The position numbers and the translations under genes are program-made. The notes beneath the pieces were generated by a model that had not been told where the DNA came from, did no database searches, and saw nothing but the letters and a program-made list of their open reading frames with translations. Shown here piece by piece: positions 34,682 to 42,355 of a stretch of 64,000 bases of DNA. This DNA comes from Clostridiaceae bacterium Marseille-Q4149 (GTDB taxonomy: Bacteria; Bacillota; Clostridia; Oscillospirales; Oscillospiraceae), in contig CP073691.1 of assembly GCA_018228685.1 (NCBI GenBank), forward strand, positions 620,001 through 684,000, in the 5' to 3' direction. The stretch's first letter is position 1. Each line of letters starts with the position of its first letter.

Positions 34682-36135
34682 ATATTATGATTCAGGGGAC
34701 CATGTCCAATGCGGGAAAGAGCCTGCTGGCGGCGGGACTCTGCCGCGTTTTGAAGCAGGACGGCTACCGCGTGGCACCGTTCAAGAGCCAGAACATGGCG
34801 CTGAACTCCTTCATCACCAAGGACGGCGGCGAGATGGGCCGGGCGCAGGTAGTGCAGGCAGAAGCCGCCGGGATCGAGCCGGACACCCGCATGAATCCCA
34901 TCCTGCTCAAGCCCACCACCGACGTGGGCAGTCAGGTCATCGTCAACGGACAGGTGCGGGGCAATATGCAGGCCATGGAGTACTTCCACCGCAAGCGGGA
35001 CTACATCCCCGCTGTGCTGGAAGCCTACAACAGTCTGACCTCAGAGTATGACGTGATCGTCATTGAGGGGGCAGGCAGCCCTGCGGAGATCAACCTCAAG
35101 CAGGATGATATCGTCAATATGGGCCTTGCCAAGCTGGTGGACGCGCCGGTGCTGCTGGTAGGCGACATCGACCGGGGCGGCGTGTTCGCCCAGCTCTACG
35201 GTACGGTGGCACTGCTGGAGGAGGACGAGCGCCGCCGCATCAAGGGCGTGGTGGTCAACAAATTCCGGGGTGACCGGGCCATTCTGGAGCCGGGACTGAA
35301 GACGCTGGAGCAGCTGTGCGGCATCCCGGTGGCGGGGGTCATCCCCTACGCCCACGTAGACATCGACGATGAAGACAGCCTGACCGAGCGGTTTGACCGC
35401 TCCAAAGAGCGAAAGCTCTTGGATATCGCGGTAATCCGTGTGCCGCGCATCTCCAATTTCACGGATTTCAGCCCCTTCGAGCATTACGGAAACGTGTCGC
35501 TGCGCTATGTGGATCAGGTGAGTGACCTGCACCAGCCGGACATGATCCTGCTGCCGGGTACCAAGAGCACCATTGCCGACCTGCGGTGGCTGCGGCAGTC
35601 CGGTCTGGAGGCGGCCATTTTGAAGGCGGCTGACGCCGGCACGCTGGTTTTTGGCATCTGCGGCGGCTATCAGATGCTGGGGCGCACCGTGTCCGACCCG
35701 GAGCATGTGGAGGCCGCCGGTGTCACGGAGATCAACGGTTTGGGTCTGCTGGAGATGGACACCGAATTTCGGGGTGAAAAGGTGCAGACCCAGACGCGAG
35801 GCGTCTTTTACGGTGTGGAGGGAATGCTCTCCGGCCTGAACGGACTCGCCTACGAGGGGTATGAGATCCACATGGGCCGCAGTCAGCAGCAGATGCCCGC
35901 CCTCACCGGCAGCAGAAACGTATACGGCAGCTATGTCCACGGCATTTTTGGCGCGCCGGGCATCACGGATACGATCCTGAAAGCACTGTGCGCCAGAAAG
36001 GGCGTGTCCTTTGACGCGCTGGCAACCTTTGACGCCTGCGGCTACAAGGAACGGCAGTACGACCTGCTGGCGGACGTGGTACGCGGCGGACTGGATATGT
36101 CCTTTGTCTACCGGGTGCTGCGCCGGGAAGTATAA
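34672..36135 (+). CDS. cbiP: Adenosylcobyric acid synthase
   Basis: 487 residues. Amidates carboxylates b, d, e and g using glutamine and ATP. N-terminal P-loop-like IQGTMSNAGKSLLAAGLCR, SQNMALNSFITKDGGEMGRAQ, the NPILLKP and GAGSPAEINL blocks; C-terminal amidotransferase with LPGTKSTIADL and the nucleophile Cys in VFGICGGYQMLG, and YVHGIFG. Overlaps cobD by 10 bp. Confidence 0.95.
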   Translation: MAMNIMIQGTMSNAGKSLLAAGLCRVLKQDGYRVAPFKSQNMALNSFITKDGGEMGRAQVVQAEAAGIEPDTRMNPILLKPTTDVGSQVIVNGQVRGNMQAMEYFHRKRDYIPAVLEAYNSLTSEYDVIVIEGAGSPAEINLKQDDIVNMGLAKLVDAPVLLVGDIDRGGVFAQLYGTVALLEEDERRRIKGVVVNKFRGDRAILEPGLKTLEQLCGIPVAGVIPYAHVDIDDEDSLTERFDRSKERKLLDIAVIRVPRISNFTDFSPFEHYGNVSLRYVDQVSDLHQPDMILLPGTKSTIADLRWLRQSGLEAAILKAADAGTLVFGICGGYQMLGRTVSDPEHVEAAGVTEINGLGLLEMDTEFRGEKVQTQTRGVFYGVEGMLSGLNGLAYEGYEIHMGRSQQQMPALTGSRNVYGSYVHGIFGAPGITDTILKALCARKGVSFDALATFDACGYKERQYDLLADVVRGGLDMSFVYRVLRREV

Positions 36136-36169
36136 CGAAACAAGTTCCAATGGAAAAAGGGGGAGAGAG

Positions 36170-37078
36170 TTGAGCAGGATATTATGCGTGATTGACGGCA
36201 TGACGGATCCCCACTTTCAGGTGGAGCGATATGGCCATCTAGCGTCCATGGGTTCGGTGCGGTATGTGGATACCTGCGGCGGCTTCCCACCGGAAACACT
36301 GCACTGCGTACTGCGCCTGTTGGGGGTAACGGATCTGCCGGTACATCTCCGAGGCTATGTAGAGGCGCTGGGGGCCGGAATCCCCGTCCGGCCCGATGAC
36401 CTGCTACTGCGGGGCAGCTGCTACACGCTGGATGGAGAGGGCTGCTGTACCATGCCTTGCTGTGCCCCGGCAAAGGTAGAGGATCCTGCATTTACCTATT
36501 ACCGGCTGGGCGGCTATCAGGCACTGCTGGTATTTCCCCACATGGCGCATACTGTGAATAACATTGTAACGCAGATTCCTTCCGGCGGGCAGCGGGCACT
36601 GTGCCCGCAGGGAAGCTTGGTACTGCGCCATGCCTTTGAAAGACTGCTGACGAAAGAACGATGTATGCTTCTGTGGGGACAGTCTGTTCCGGTAGCACTG
36701 CCGCCATTTCCCCAGAAGAGCGCCGTGATCTGCGGCAAGGAGTTGGTAAAGGGGATTGCCCGGCTGCTGCACATGGAGCTTTTCCCGGTAAAGGGGGCTA
36801 CTGGCGATGTGGATACGGATCTGGACGCCAAGACAGAGGCAGCCCTGCGAGCGGCGGAACGCTGCCCCTTTGTGCTGCTGCATATCAACGGGGCGGATGA
36901 AGCGGCCCATCGCCACGATTCGGCGGAAAAGGAGACTTTCCTGCGCCGGGTCGATGATAGAGTGCTCTCCCGGCTGTTGGCGTCTGAGCATGAGATTGTG
37001 GTGGCCTCCGACCACGGAGCTGATCCAGAAAGCGGAGCCCATCTGGGTGGCCCACAGCCTTTTTTTACCAGCCGTTAA
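36170..37078 (+). CDS. ApgM-like alkaline-phosphatase-superfamily protein, possible alpha-ribazole phosphatase
   Basis: 302 residues from TTG 36170 (GGGGGAGAGAG just upstream; homology begins with SRILCVIDGMTD). Resembles cofactor-independent phosphoglycerate mutase-like metalloenzymes: metal Asp in VIDGMTDPHF, C-terminal HINGADEAAHRHDSAEKETFL and VVASDHGADPESGAHLG carrying Asp/His metal ligands. The active-site region usually reading GSDTAH is changed to PPETLHC. It is last in the corrin operon and no CobC is seen, so dephosphorylation of alpha-ribazole phosphate or a related intermediate is a reasonable guess, not shown. Confidence 0.6.
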   Translation: MSRILCVIDGMTDPHFQVERYGHLASMGSVRYVDTCGGFPPETLHCVLRLLGVTDLPVHLRGYVEALGAGIPVRPDDLLLRGSCYTLDGEGCCTMPCCAPAKVEDPAFTYYRLGGYQALLVFPHMAHTVNNIVTQIPSGGQRALCPQGSLVLRHAFERLLTKERCMLLWGQSVPVALPPFPQKSAVICGKELVKGIARLLHMELFPVKGATGDVDTDLDAKTEAALRAAERCPFVLLHINGADEAAHRHDSAEKETFLRRVDDRVLSRLLASEHEIVVASDHGADPESGAHLGGPQPFFTSR

Positions 37079-37110
37079 ATGGTAATAGTCAAGATATGAA
37101 GACTGCATAA

Positions 37111-38262
37111 CGGCGGCAAGGCTTAAAATCAAAACCTCTGGCTTATGACTACAACGGCAAGCGCATCAAGCCCCAGCAGAAAACCGTCCACCCACCGGAG
37201 GAACTGACGCCCAAGCAGGTCGAAAAGTGGCTCAACGAACAGGCTGTCCTCTTTGAACGTGACTGCCGCCACACGCCGCAGCCCGTCCAGCAGCTCACGC
37301 TGGCAAAATACATCGACCTGTGGCTGACGGACATCGCGCCCGGCAAGCTGGCGAAGTCCACCATCCGCCGCGACCGGCAGGACATCGAGCGTATTCTCCC
37401 AGCGCTGGGTCACTACAAGCTCACCGAGCTGCGGCCGGAGCACTTCCGGAATTTCTACGCAGAACTGCGAAAAGTCATCCGTCCCGATACAAAAAAGCCA
37501 CTCTCCGAGTACACCATTGAGGGCGTGCACGCTACGCTGTGCAGCATCCTCTCTGATGCCGTGGAGGGTGGCTTTCTTTCGCATAATCCGGCGTGGCGCA
37601 CCTACCGCTACGCCGGGCGCAAGTGTGAAAAGAAGATCGCGGACGAGGAAACGGCACAGAAGATCATCGCCGCGCTGGAGGGCGAGAGCATTAAGTACGA
37701 AACCTACTTCAAGCTCATCATCGCCACGGGAATGCGGCGGGGTGAGTGCTGCGGACTGAAGTGGTGCGACATTGATTGGGAGCAGCGTTCCATCCACATC
37801 TGCCGCAACGCGGTCAAGGTGACAGACGAGGAGATCTTCGTTAAGGAACCCAAGACCCGCGCAGGTGATCGCTATGTGTACTTCTCAGCCGAGATGGGAA
37901 GTCTCCTGCGGGAGTACCGGCAGGAATGTGCATGCATTATCGAAACCTATGACCAGCGGGAGCTGACCGCCGATGACTTCCTGTTCCGCCGTCAGGGAGC
38001 GCAGCTCCCTATGACGCCCACCACCTTCACCTACCGCTTCAAGCTGATCCTCAAGAAGAACGGCCTACCGCAGGAGCTGAACGTCCACTCCCTCCGGCAC
38101 ACCGCCGCCAGTCTGATGATCGCAGGCGGCACGGATGTGGCAACGGTGGCGGGCATCCTCGGCCACAGCCAGCCCTCCACCACGCTGGATATCTACAACC
38201 ACGCCTTCGACAAGAACAAAAAAGCCGCCAGCGCGGGATTGCAAGGGATGTTGGAGATATGA
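37111..38262 (+). pseudogene. Tyrosine recombinase/integrase of element A, start region lost
   Basis: The frame is open from a stop at 37108 to 38262 and shows integrase homology at once (YDYNGKRIKPQQKTV, LTPKQVEKWLNEQAVLF). It continues with the SAM-like core-binding domain (YIDLWLTDIAPGKLAKSTIRRDRQDIERIL) and the complete catalytic domain: Arg in GMRRGECCGLKW, HSLRHTAASLM, GHSQPSTTLDIYNH with the Tyr. No ATG exists upstream; the first usable start is GTG 37525, inside the core-binding domain. About 15 N-terminal residues that normally contact arm sites are missing. It stands 118 bp from att copy 2. Confidence 0.82.
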
Positions 38263-38343
38263 CATAGCGTAATAGCTCAGTTGGATCGCAAAATGTGCAG
38301 TAGTGGTCAAATCAGGTTTCAATTCCCCTAACTTTCTGCATAT
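38263..38343. other. Spacer with tRNA-like relic and integrase-arm motif
   Basis: Contains GTAATAGCTCAGTTGGATCG (D-arm-like) and AGGTTTCAATTCCCCTAA (T-arm-like) 50 bp apart, plus GTAGTGGTCAAAT resembling the arm motifs at the left ends. No complete tRNA folds. Confidence 0.35.
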
Positions 38344-38380
38344 AAAAACCGTCTCAAGCATATTGCTTGAGACGGTTTTT
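38344..38380 (-). terminator. 17-bp perfect hairpin abutting att copy 2
   Basis: Positions 38344-38360 pair completely with 38364-38380 around a TAT loop (core CCGTCTCAAGCA). As at att copy 1, it stands directly after the tRNA CCA end on the minus strand, with a T-run, but the stem sequence differs. Confidence 0.8.
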
Positions 38381-38425
38381 GGTACGCCCGACTGGATTCG
38401 AACCAGCGGCCTTTAGAGTCGGAGT
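38380..38425 (-). repeat. Attachment-site copy 2 between elements A and B
   Basis: Identical 46-bp 3' half of tRNA-Arg as in 18141-18186 and 53991-54036. It is the junction of the two tandem elements. Confidence 0.92.
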
Positions 38426-38565
38426 TATCAGGCCGTCAAGCCGCGAACCGTTGTGGCACAATGGTTTGGTGGGAATTGCACAAATTTCCACCATTTTTAA
38501 GAAAAACCTCGGAAGCCTTGTGGGGCAGGGCTTTCGAGATTTTTCGCGGTAGTAGTCAAATAGTA
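38426..38565. repeat. Left terminal region of element B, homologous to 18187-18326
   Basis: Same layout as in element A: TATCAG start, AAAACCTCGGAAGCC hairpin arm and GTAGTAGTCAAATAGTAGTCTG end with TAGTC repeats. Divergence of roughly one fifth of positions indicates related but distinct elements. Confidence 0.7.
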
Positions 38566-38618
38566 GTCTGGATAAAATGCGGGTTCAGCAGCCCAGTTCA
38601 GCTGAATATCTTTACCCT

Positions 38619-39260
38619 CTATCCCTGAATCAGATCAGCGGCATCGCATCCAAGTACTTTGGCAAGGTCAAGCACAATACCGGCCTGCGCTTTTGCAAGT
38701 TCGTACTGCTTCTGCTCGTAGAGCTGGATCATTCGCAAGGAGACTCCGGATGCTTCACTGAGCTGCTGCTGTGTCAGCCCTCTCGCCTTCCGTATAAGCT
38801 GTAGCTTAGACTTACGGCTATCCTTGTTCCTTTGAATGATCTCATCTGCACTCTCCACGAATTTGCTTACATCCGCTTCGTGCAGGATATATAGAGACAT
38901 CACTACCGATAGTGTCAATCCGTATTCTACCATATCGCTGAAGCGTCGGTTTGTTTCCCACTGGTAATAGGCAAGGATCCATCCGGCCCAGTACTCTCTC
39001 CCCTTTGAGGATAGATAAGGCTGATGACGACGCTCACTCTGCATATTCACGGCAGCAAGCACAGCGTCTGCCAGTTCAACCCCCGACATTCCTGCAACAT
39101 ACTTTGGATTTCCATTCTCGAATTTTGAGGCAATTCCGGAGGAAATGAACCAGCCAAAGAAGTCATCCGGTGCATAGCCGAGTGTACACACGGCATACTC
39201 GACCATATCTCCGAGATTGGCCATCGCATCATCCAAGTATAATTCGTTGTAGGCGTTCAT
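38619..39260 (-). CDS. XRE-type antitoxin of a DUF3990 toxin-antitoxin pair
   Basis: 213 residues from ATG 39260 (GGGGGA six bases upstream; the ATG at 39266 overlaps that site). Residues 1-140 form an element-typical domain (MNAYNELYLDDAMANLGDM, DDFFGWFISSGIASKFENGN, GREYWAGWILAYYQWETNRRF). Residues 155-213 are a helix-turn-helix (SKLQLIRKARGLTQQQLSEASGVSLRMIQLYE). It starts 32 bp inside the end of the toxin gene. It probably neutralises the toxin and represses the shared promoter through its HTH. Confidence 0.75.
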   Translation of the reverse strand: MNAYNELYLDDAMANLGDMVEYAVCTLGYAPDDFFGWFISSGIASKFENGNPKYVAGMSGVELADAVLAAVNMQSERRHQPYLSSKGREYWAGWILAYYQWETNRRFSDMVEYGLTLSVVMSLYILHEADVSKFVESADEIIQRNKDSRKSKLQLIRKARGLTQQQLSEASGVSLRMIQLYEQKQYELAKAQAGIVLDLAKVLGCDAADLIQG

Positions 39261-39927
39261 CTTCATTCCCCCATTCTTCCCGAATGATGTCCAGCACATA
39301 TTTTTCAGACAAAACCGTTTCACGATCCTTCTCTTTTGCAAAATCCTCGCGCGCTTTACTGTCTCGTGCCAGCTTCTTCGGATAATACATATCACACGGT
39401 GCAGGAATGGCTTCCTCAAATGTAAATCGAGCAAACGCTTTTCCCGACATCGCAACGATCTGTTCGCCCAGCTTCCCAAGTAACATCGCTTTTTCAAGCT
39501 GTTGGAGAGAAATCGTATTATTCAGAAACGCACTTGCGAATGAGAAATAAGAATCGTCCGCCCGATATCCTTTGATGACATCATACTGCTTATACTCTAC
39601 CGCAAAATGCTCGTCAATATACTGCTTGGCTTGCCTTGCGACTGCCCCGCCAATACGGAACTTCCGATTATTCAGCAGCACATAAAGCCAATTGAGAATA
39701 TGATAATTACCTCCTGTAAGCGAGAGGATAGACAGGCCGTTTAAATCAAAGGCATATCGATTTGCAAAGCCATCCGCTTCAGCGGAACAAGCCCACTCCT
39801 TTGCAAGCTCCACACTCTCAGTACAGTAGAACCCCAGTCCGTAATCGTTGTTTGGGTTTCCTTTTCCAATAACAGGCTGTTGGATAATTTGACTGGAACC
39901 ATGATAAACGCAGATTATTTTATTCAT
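39229..39927 (-). CDS. DUF3990 toxin (ADP-ribosyltransferase-like)
   Basis: 232 residues. The N-terminus YHGSSQIIQQPVIGKGNPNNDYGLGFYCTESVELAKEWAC is the DUF3990 signature, a fold related to ADP-ribosyltransferases (H-Y/F-E type). Later blocks: YDVIKGYRADDSYFSFASAFLNNTISLQQLE, KYVLDIIREEWG. GAAAGAGG precedes ATG 39927. First gene of a two-gene operon with a repressor-like antitoxin downstream, an order in which the toxin comes first. Target is unknown. Confidence 0.78.
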   Translation of the reverse strand: MNKIICVYHGSSQIIQQPVIGKGNPNNDYGLGFYCTESVELAKEWACSAEADGFANRYAFDLNGLSILSLTGGNYHILNWLYVLLNNRKFRIGGAVARQAKQYIDEHFAVEYKQYDVIKGYRADDSYFSFASAFLNNTISLQQLEKAMLLGKLGEQIVAMSGKAFARFTFEEAIPAPCDMYYPKKLARDSKAREDFAKEKDRETVLSEKYVLDIIREEWGNEDERLQRIILG

Positions 39928-39948
39928 AGCTGTGCCTCTTTCACGAGC

Positions 39949-40010
39949 CTATCGCTCCACTGATAGTTTTAACCCGAATTGATTATATCGCTATGGCGAT
40001 AGTTTGTCAA
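39949..40010 (-). promoter_or_regulatory. Consensus promoter with two palindromic operators for the toxin-antitoxin genes
   Basis: On the minus strand: TTGACA (40005-40010), 17-bp spacer, TATAAT (39982-39987). A perfect palindrome TATCGC-TATG-GCGATA (39986-40001) fills the spacer, and a second dyad CTATC...GATAG lies at 39949-39966. A repressor bound there would block RNA polymerase. Confidence 0.85.
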
Positions 40011-40189
40011 CAAGAAAACTTGTGGTGTTTCTCTGTCTGCAACGATATCTGTTGTTTCGACGTAACCGCCACAGCAAATGACGCATAGACACACATGAGA
40101 CAATTAGTAAGGTCTCTCATACCAAGTATATTTTTCGTTTCCTGACCGATACTTTAACTATAAAAACGAAAGATAAGGATGGTCAGCAT

Positions 40190-41860
40190 ATGAATAATAT
40201 GGATTTAGGATACGAAATGTTTTGCTATCAATGTGAGCAAACAGCGAACGGAAAGGGCTGCACAAAGCTTGGGGTTTGCGGAAAGACACCGGAAATCGCC
40301 AATCTGCAGGATTTGCTGATCTTTCAAATCAAAGGGATCAGCTGTTACGGAAAAGTTCTGCAAGATGAGGGACAGCATATCGATAAAAATATCATACGGT
40401 TTATCGAAAATGTTCTTTTCACAACGCTGACGAATGTTAATTTTGATTCGAAAGTACACGTGGAATTATTGAACGAATTACAACGGATAAAAGAAAATTT
40501 GAGAACAATCACAGGAGAGCTTCACAATCAGACATCATACGCCACTTATGATCTTCCCGAAACAAAAACACAAATGCTAAAGGATGCTCAATTCGCGGGA
40601 ATTATGTATGATAAATCCCTTGACCCGGATATTCGCTCATTGAGGCAAACCATTTTATACGGACTGAAAGGTATCAGCGCCTATGGGCATCAGGCAAGAG
40701 AACTGGACTATTACAGTGATGAGGTAGATGAATTTTATATTCAGGCATTGGAAGCTCTCACAGACGATAACCTTACAGTGGAAGAACTGATCCGAATGAC
40801 CATGCGCACCGGAGAAGCGGCAATTGAGGTTATGAAAAAATTGGATGAAGCCAATACTGCAGTTTACGGAAATCCGGCACCCCATAGGGTCAATATCCAT
40901 ATGAGGAAAGGACCCTTTATCGTTGTTTCGGGACATGATTTGAAGGATTTGGAAATGCTGCTGGAACAAACAAAGGGAACGGGGGTCAATGTGTATACAC
41001 ACGGTGAAATGCTGCCGTGCCACGGATATGAGGGATTAAAAAAGTATCCCCACCTTGTCGGAAATTTCGGTGGTGCGTGGCAAGATCAACAAAAACAATT
41101 TGATGATCTTCCGGGATGTATTCTAATGACGACGAATTGCCTTATGCGGCCGAGAGAGAGCTATAAAGGCCGAATCTACAGCACGAATGTAGTGGGCTGG
41201 GAAGGGGTAAAACACATTGGGAAAAGAGAAAACGGTGAAAAGGATTTCAGTGAAATCATTCAGCAGGCAATAGAATTGGGCGGCTATCCGGAGGATCAGG
41301 AGCCCCACGAGATACTTGTCGGATTCGGGCATCATTCGGTATTAAGCGATTCTGACAAAATCGTAGCGGCAGTAAAAGCAGGAAAAATCAGACATTTCTT
41401 TCTTATTGGCGGCTGTGACGGAGCAAGACCCGGTCGAAACTATTATACAGAGTTTGCTAAGATGGTCCCGAAAGACTGCGTGATATTAACGCTCGCATGT
41501 GGAAAATACAGATTTAACAAACTGGATTTCGGTGAAGTAGCGGGTCTGCCGAGACTTTTGGATGTCGGGCAATGCAATGATGTATATTCTGCCATACGGA
41601 TCGCAACAGGTTTAGCAGATGCTTTTGGTACCGATGTAAACGGATTGCCTTTGTCGTTGATCGTATCATGGTACGAACAAAAGGCTGTTGCTGATTTGCT
41701 GGCATTATTGAGTCTGGGAATTAAAGGCATATATTTAGGCCCTACCCTGCCGGCATTTTTGAGCCCGAATGTGCTTCAGTATTTAGTGGACACATTCGAC
41801 TTGCGGCTTATTACCAATGCTGAGGATGACATTAAGACCTGCCTGAAACAGAATATTTGA
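40190..41860 (+). CDS. hcp: Hybrid cluster protein / hydroxylamine reductase
   Basis: 556 residues. Fe-S and hybrid-cluster enzyme acting on nitric oxide or hydroxylamine under nitrosative stress. N-terminal cluster cysteines are in FCYQCEQTANGKGCTKLGVCG; hybrid-cluster ligands lie in the later blocks THGEMLPCHGYEGLKKYPHLVGNFGGAW, GCILMTTNCLMRP, FLIGGCDGARPGRNYYTEF, LTLACGKYRFN and LDVGQCNDVYSAIRIA. AAGGA lies about 10 bp before the start. The gene is much more AT-rich than the chromosome and the corrin genes, which suggests recent acquisition. It stands alone, followed by a terminator; no regulator gene is adjacent. Confidence 0.95.
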   Translation: MNNMDLGYEMFCYQCEQTANGKGCTKLGVCGKTPEIANLQDLLIFQIKGISCYGKVLQDEGQHIDKNIIRFIENVLFTTLTNVNFDSKVHVELLNELQRIKENLRTITGELHNQTSYATYDLPETKTQMLKDAQFAGIMYDKSLDPDIRSLRQTILYGLKGISAYGHQARELDYYSDEVDEFYIQALEALTDDNLTVEELIRMTMRTGEAAIEVMKKLDEANTAVYGNPAPHRVNIHMRKGPFIVVSGHDLKDLEMLLEQTKGTGVNVYTHGEMLPCHGYEGLKKYPHLVGNFGGAWQDQQKQFDDLPGCILMTTNCLMRPRESYKGRIYSTNVVGWEGVKHIGKRENGEKDFSEIIQQAIELGGYPEDQEPHEILVGFGHHSVLSDSDKIVAAVKAGKIRHFFLIGGCDGARPGRNYYTEFAKMVPKDCVILTLACGKYRFNKLDFGEVAGLPRLLDVGQCNDVYSAIRIATGLADAFGTDVNGLPLSLIVSWYEQKAVADLLALLSLGIKGIYLGPTLPAFLSPNVLQYLVDTFDLRLITNAEDDIKTCLKQNI

Positions 41861-41920
41861 GAAATCAGGAACCGTCAATGCACTTTGATAGTAACCGTAG
41901 AACCTGACAGCGCACAGTAT

Positions 41921-41957
41921 AAGAGAGCTGGCACGAGCCAGCTCTCTTTAATCTTTT
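41921..41957 (+). terminator. Terminator after hcp
   Basis: AAGAGAGCTGGC (41921-41932) pairs perfectly with GCCAGCTCTCTT (41937-41948), then TAATCTTTT. Confidence 0.85.
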
Positions 41958-41959
41958 GA

Positions 41960-42104
41960 CATCCTGCATTTATCCAGTGCGTGGACGGCGTGAGGTGTTC
42001 CTCCCATGTTGTGTCCATCTCGCTCAACTTGGGTGCGCTTTGCAACCCCCACAAAAGATATCGTACGGATCCAGACCGTTTTCCCTTGTTGTTTCAATCA
42101 GACT
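41960..42104 (-). pseudogene. 3' remnant of an IS66-family transposase
   Basis: On the minus strand from 42104 the frame reads SLIETTRENGLDPYD, then after a one-base loss (TAC-CGA became TACGA) continues LLWGLQSAPKLSEMDTTWEEHL. This matches the C-terminal pattern NGLDPYRYLxWLL..AP.LSE.D..WxExL of IS66 transposases. Nothing else of the insertion sequence is seen. Confidence 0.6.
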
Positions 42105-42116
42105 ATAGGGAAATTG

Positions 42117-42287
42117 TTTCAAACGATCTGATTTACGCATAACAAGCTATCGGAAAGACTGCTGTCAAGCGACGGCGGCTTTTCTTTTTCGGGAAGTATT
42201 CAAGAAGTCATAAAGTTCCGTGAGTAATGGAAGAAGGCAGCGTTTACGAAAATGCCACAATTTAACGCAGAAAGCCTCAAATACCAC
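42117..42287. repeat. 170-bp repeat, copy in element B
   Basis: Over 90% identical by eye to 18730-18898. It lies between the IS66 scar and the TetR gene, and carries the same GU-rich hairpin with TTTTCTTTTT. Confidence 0.85.
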
Positions 42288-42315
42288 TTGCTTTTTCATT
42301 CTCAATATGATATTA

Positions 42316-42331
42316 TTAGTACGGATACTAA
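42316..42331. promoter_or_regulatory. Palindromic operator upstream of the TetR gene
   Basis: TTAGTA-CGGA-TACTAA, a perfect 6-bp dyad, 25 bp before the TTG start and over the likely promoter (TATGATATTATT just upstream). Typical position for TetR autoregulation. Confidence 0.6.
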
Positions 42332-42355
42332 CACTTTTATAGAGAGGTGATTTGT

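Larger units (their letters stand above)
18141..38425. mobile_element. Integrated element A (tRNA-Arg), carrying the cobalamin operon
   Basis: About 20.2 kb bounded by identical 46-bp tRNA-Arg 3'-half repeats. A tyrosine integrase reading frame lies at its right end beside the att site. Its left terminal 140 bp is homologous to the left end of element B, with hairpin and AGTAGTC-like arm motifs. The cargo is the riboswitch-controlled corrin operon. The integrase lacks its start region and no other transfer genes are seen, so the island is probably now immobile. The element reading rests on repeats, integrase position and shared ends. Confidence 0.75.

Noticed and set aside
34672..36135. Possible horizontal patchwork inside the corrin operon
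   Set aside because: Codon usage and GC-rich style look uniform by eye from cbiK to cbiP, and gene overlaps are regular, so no internal junction is supported.
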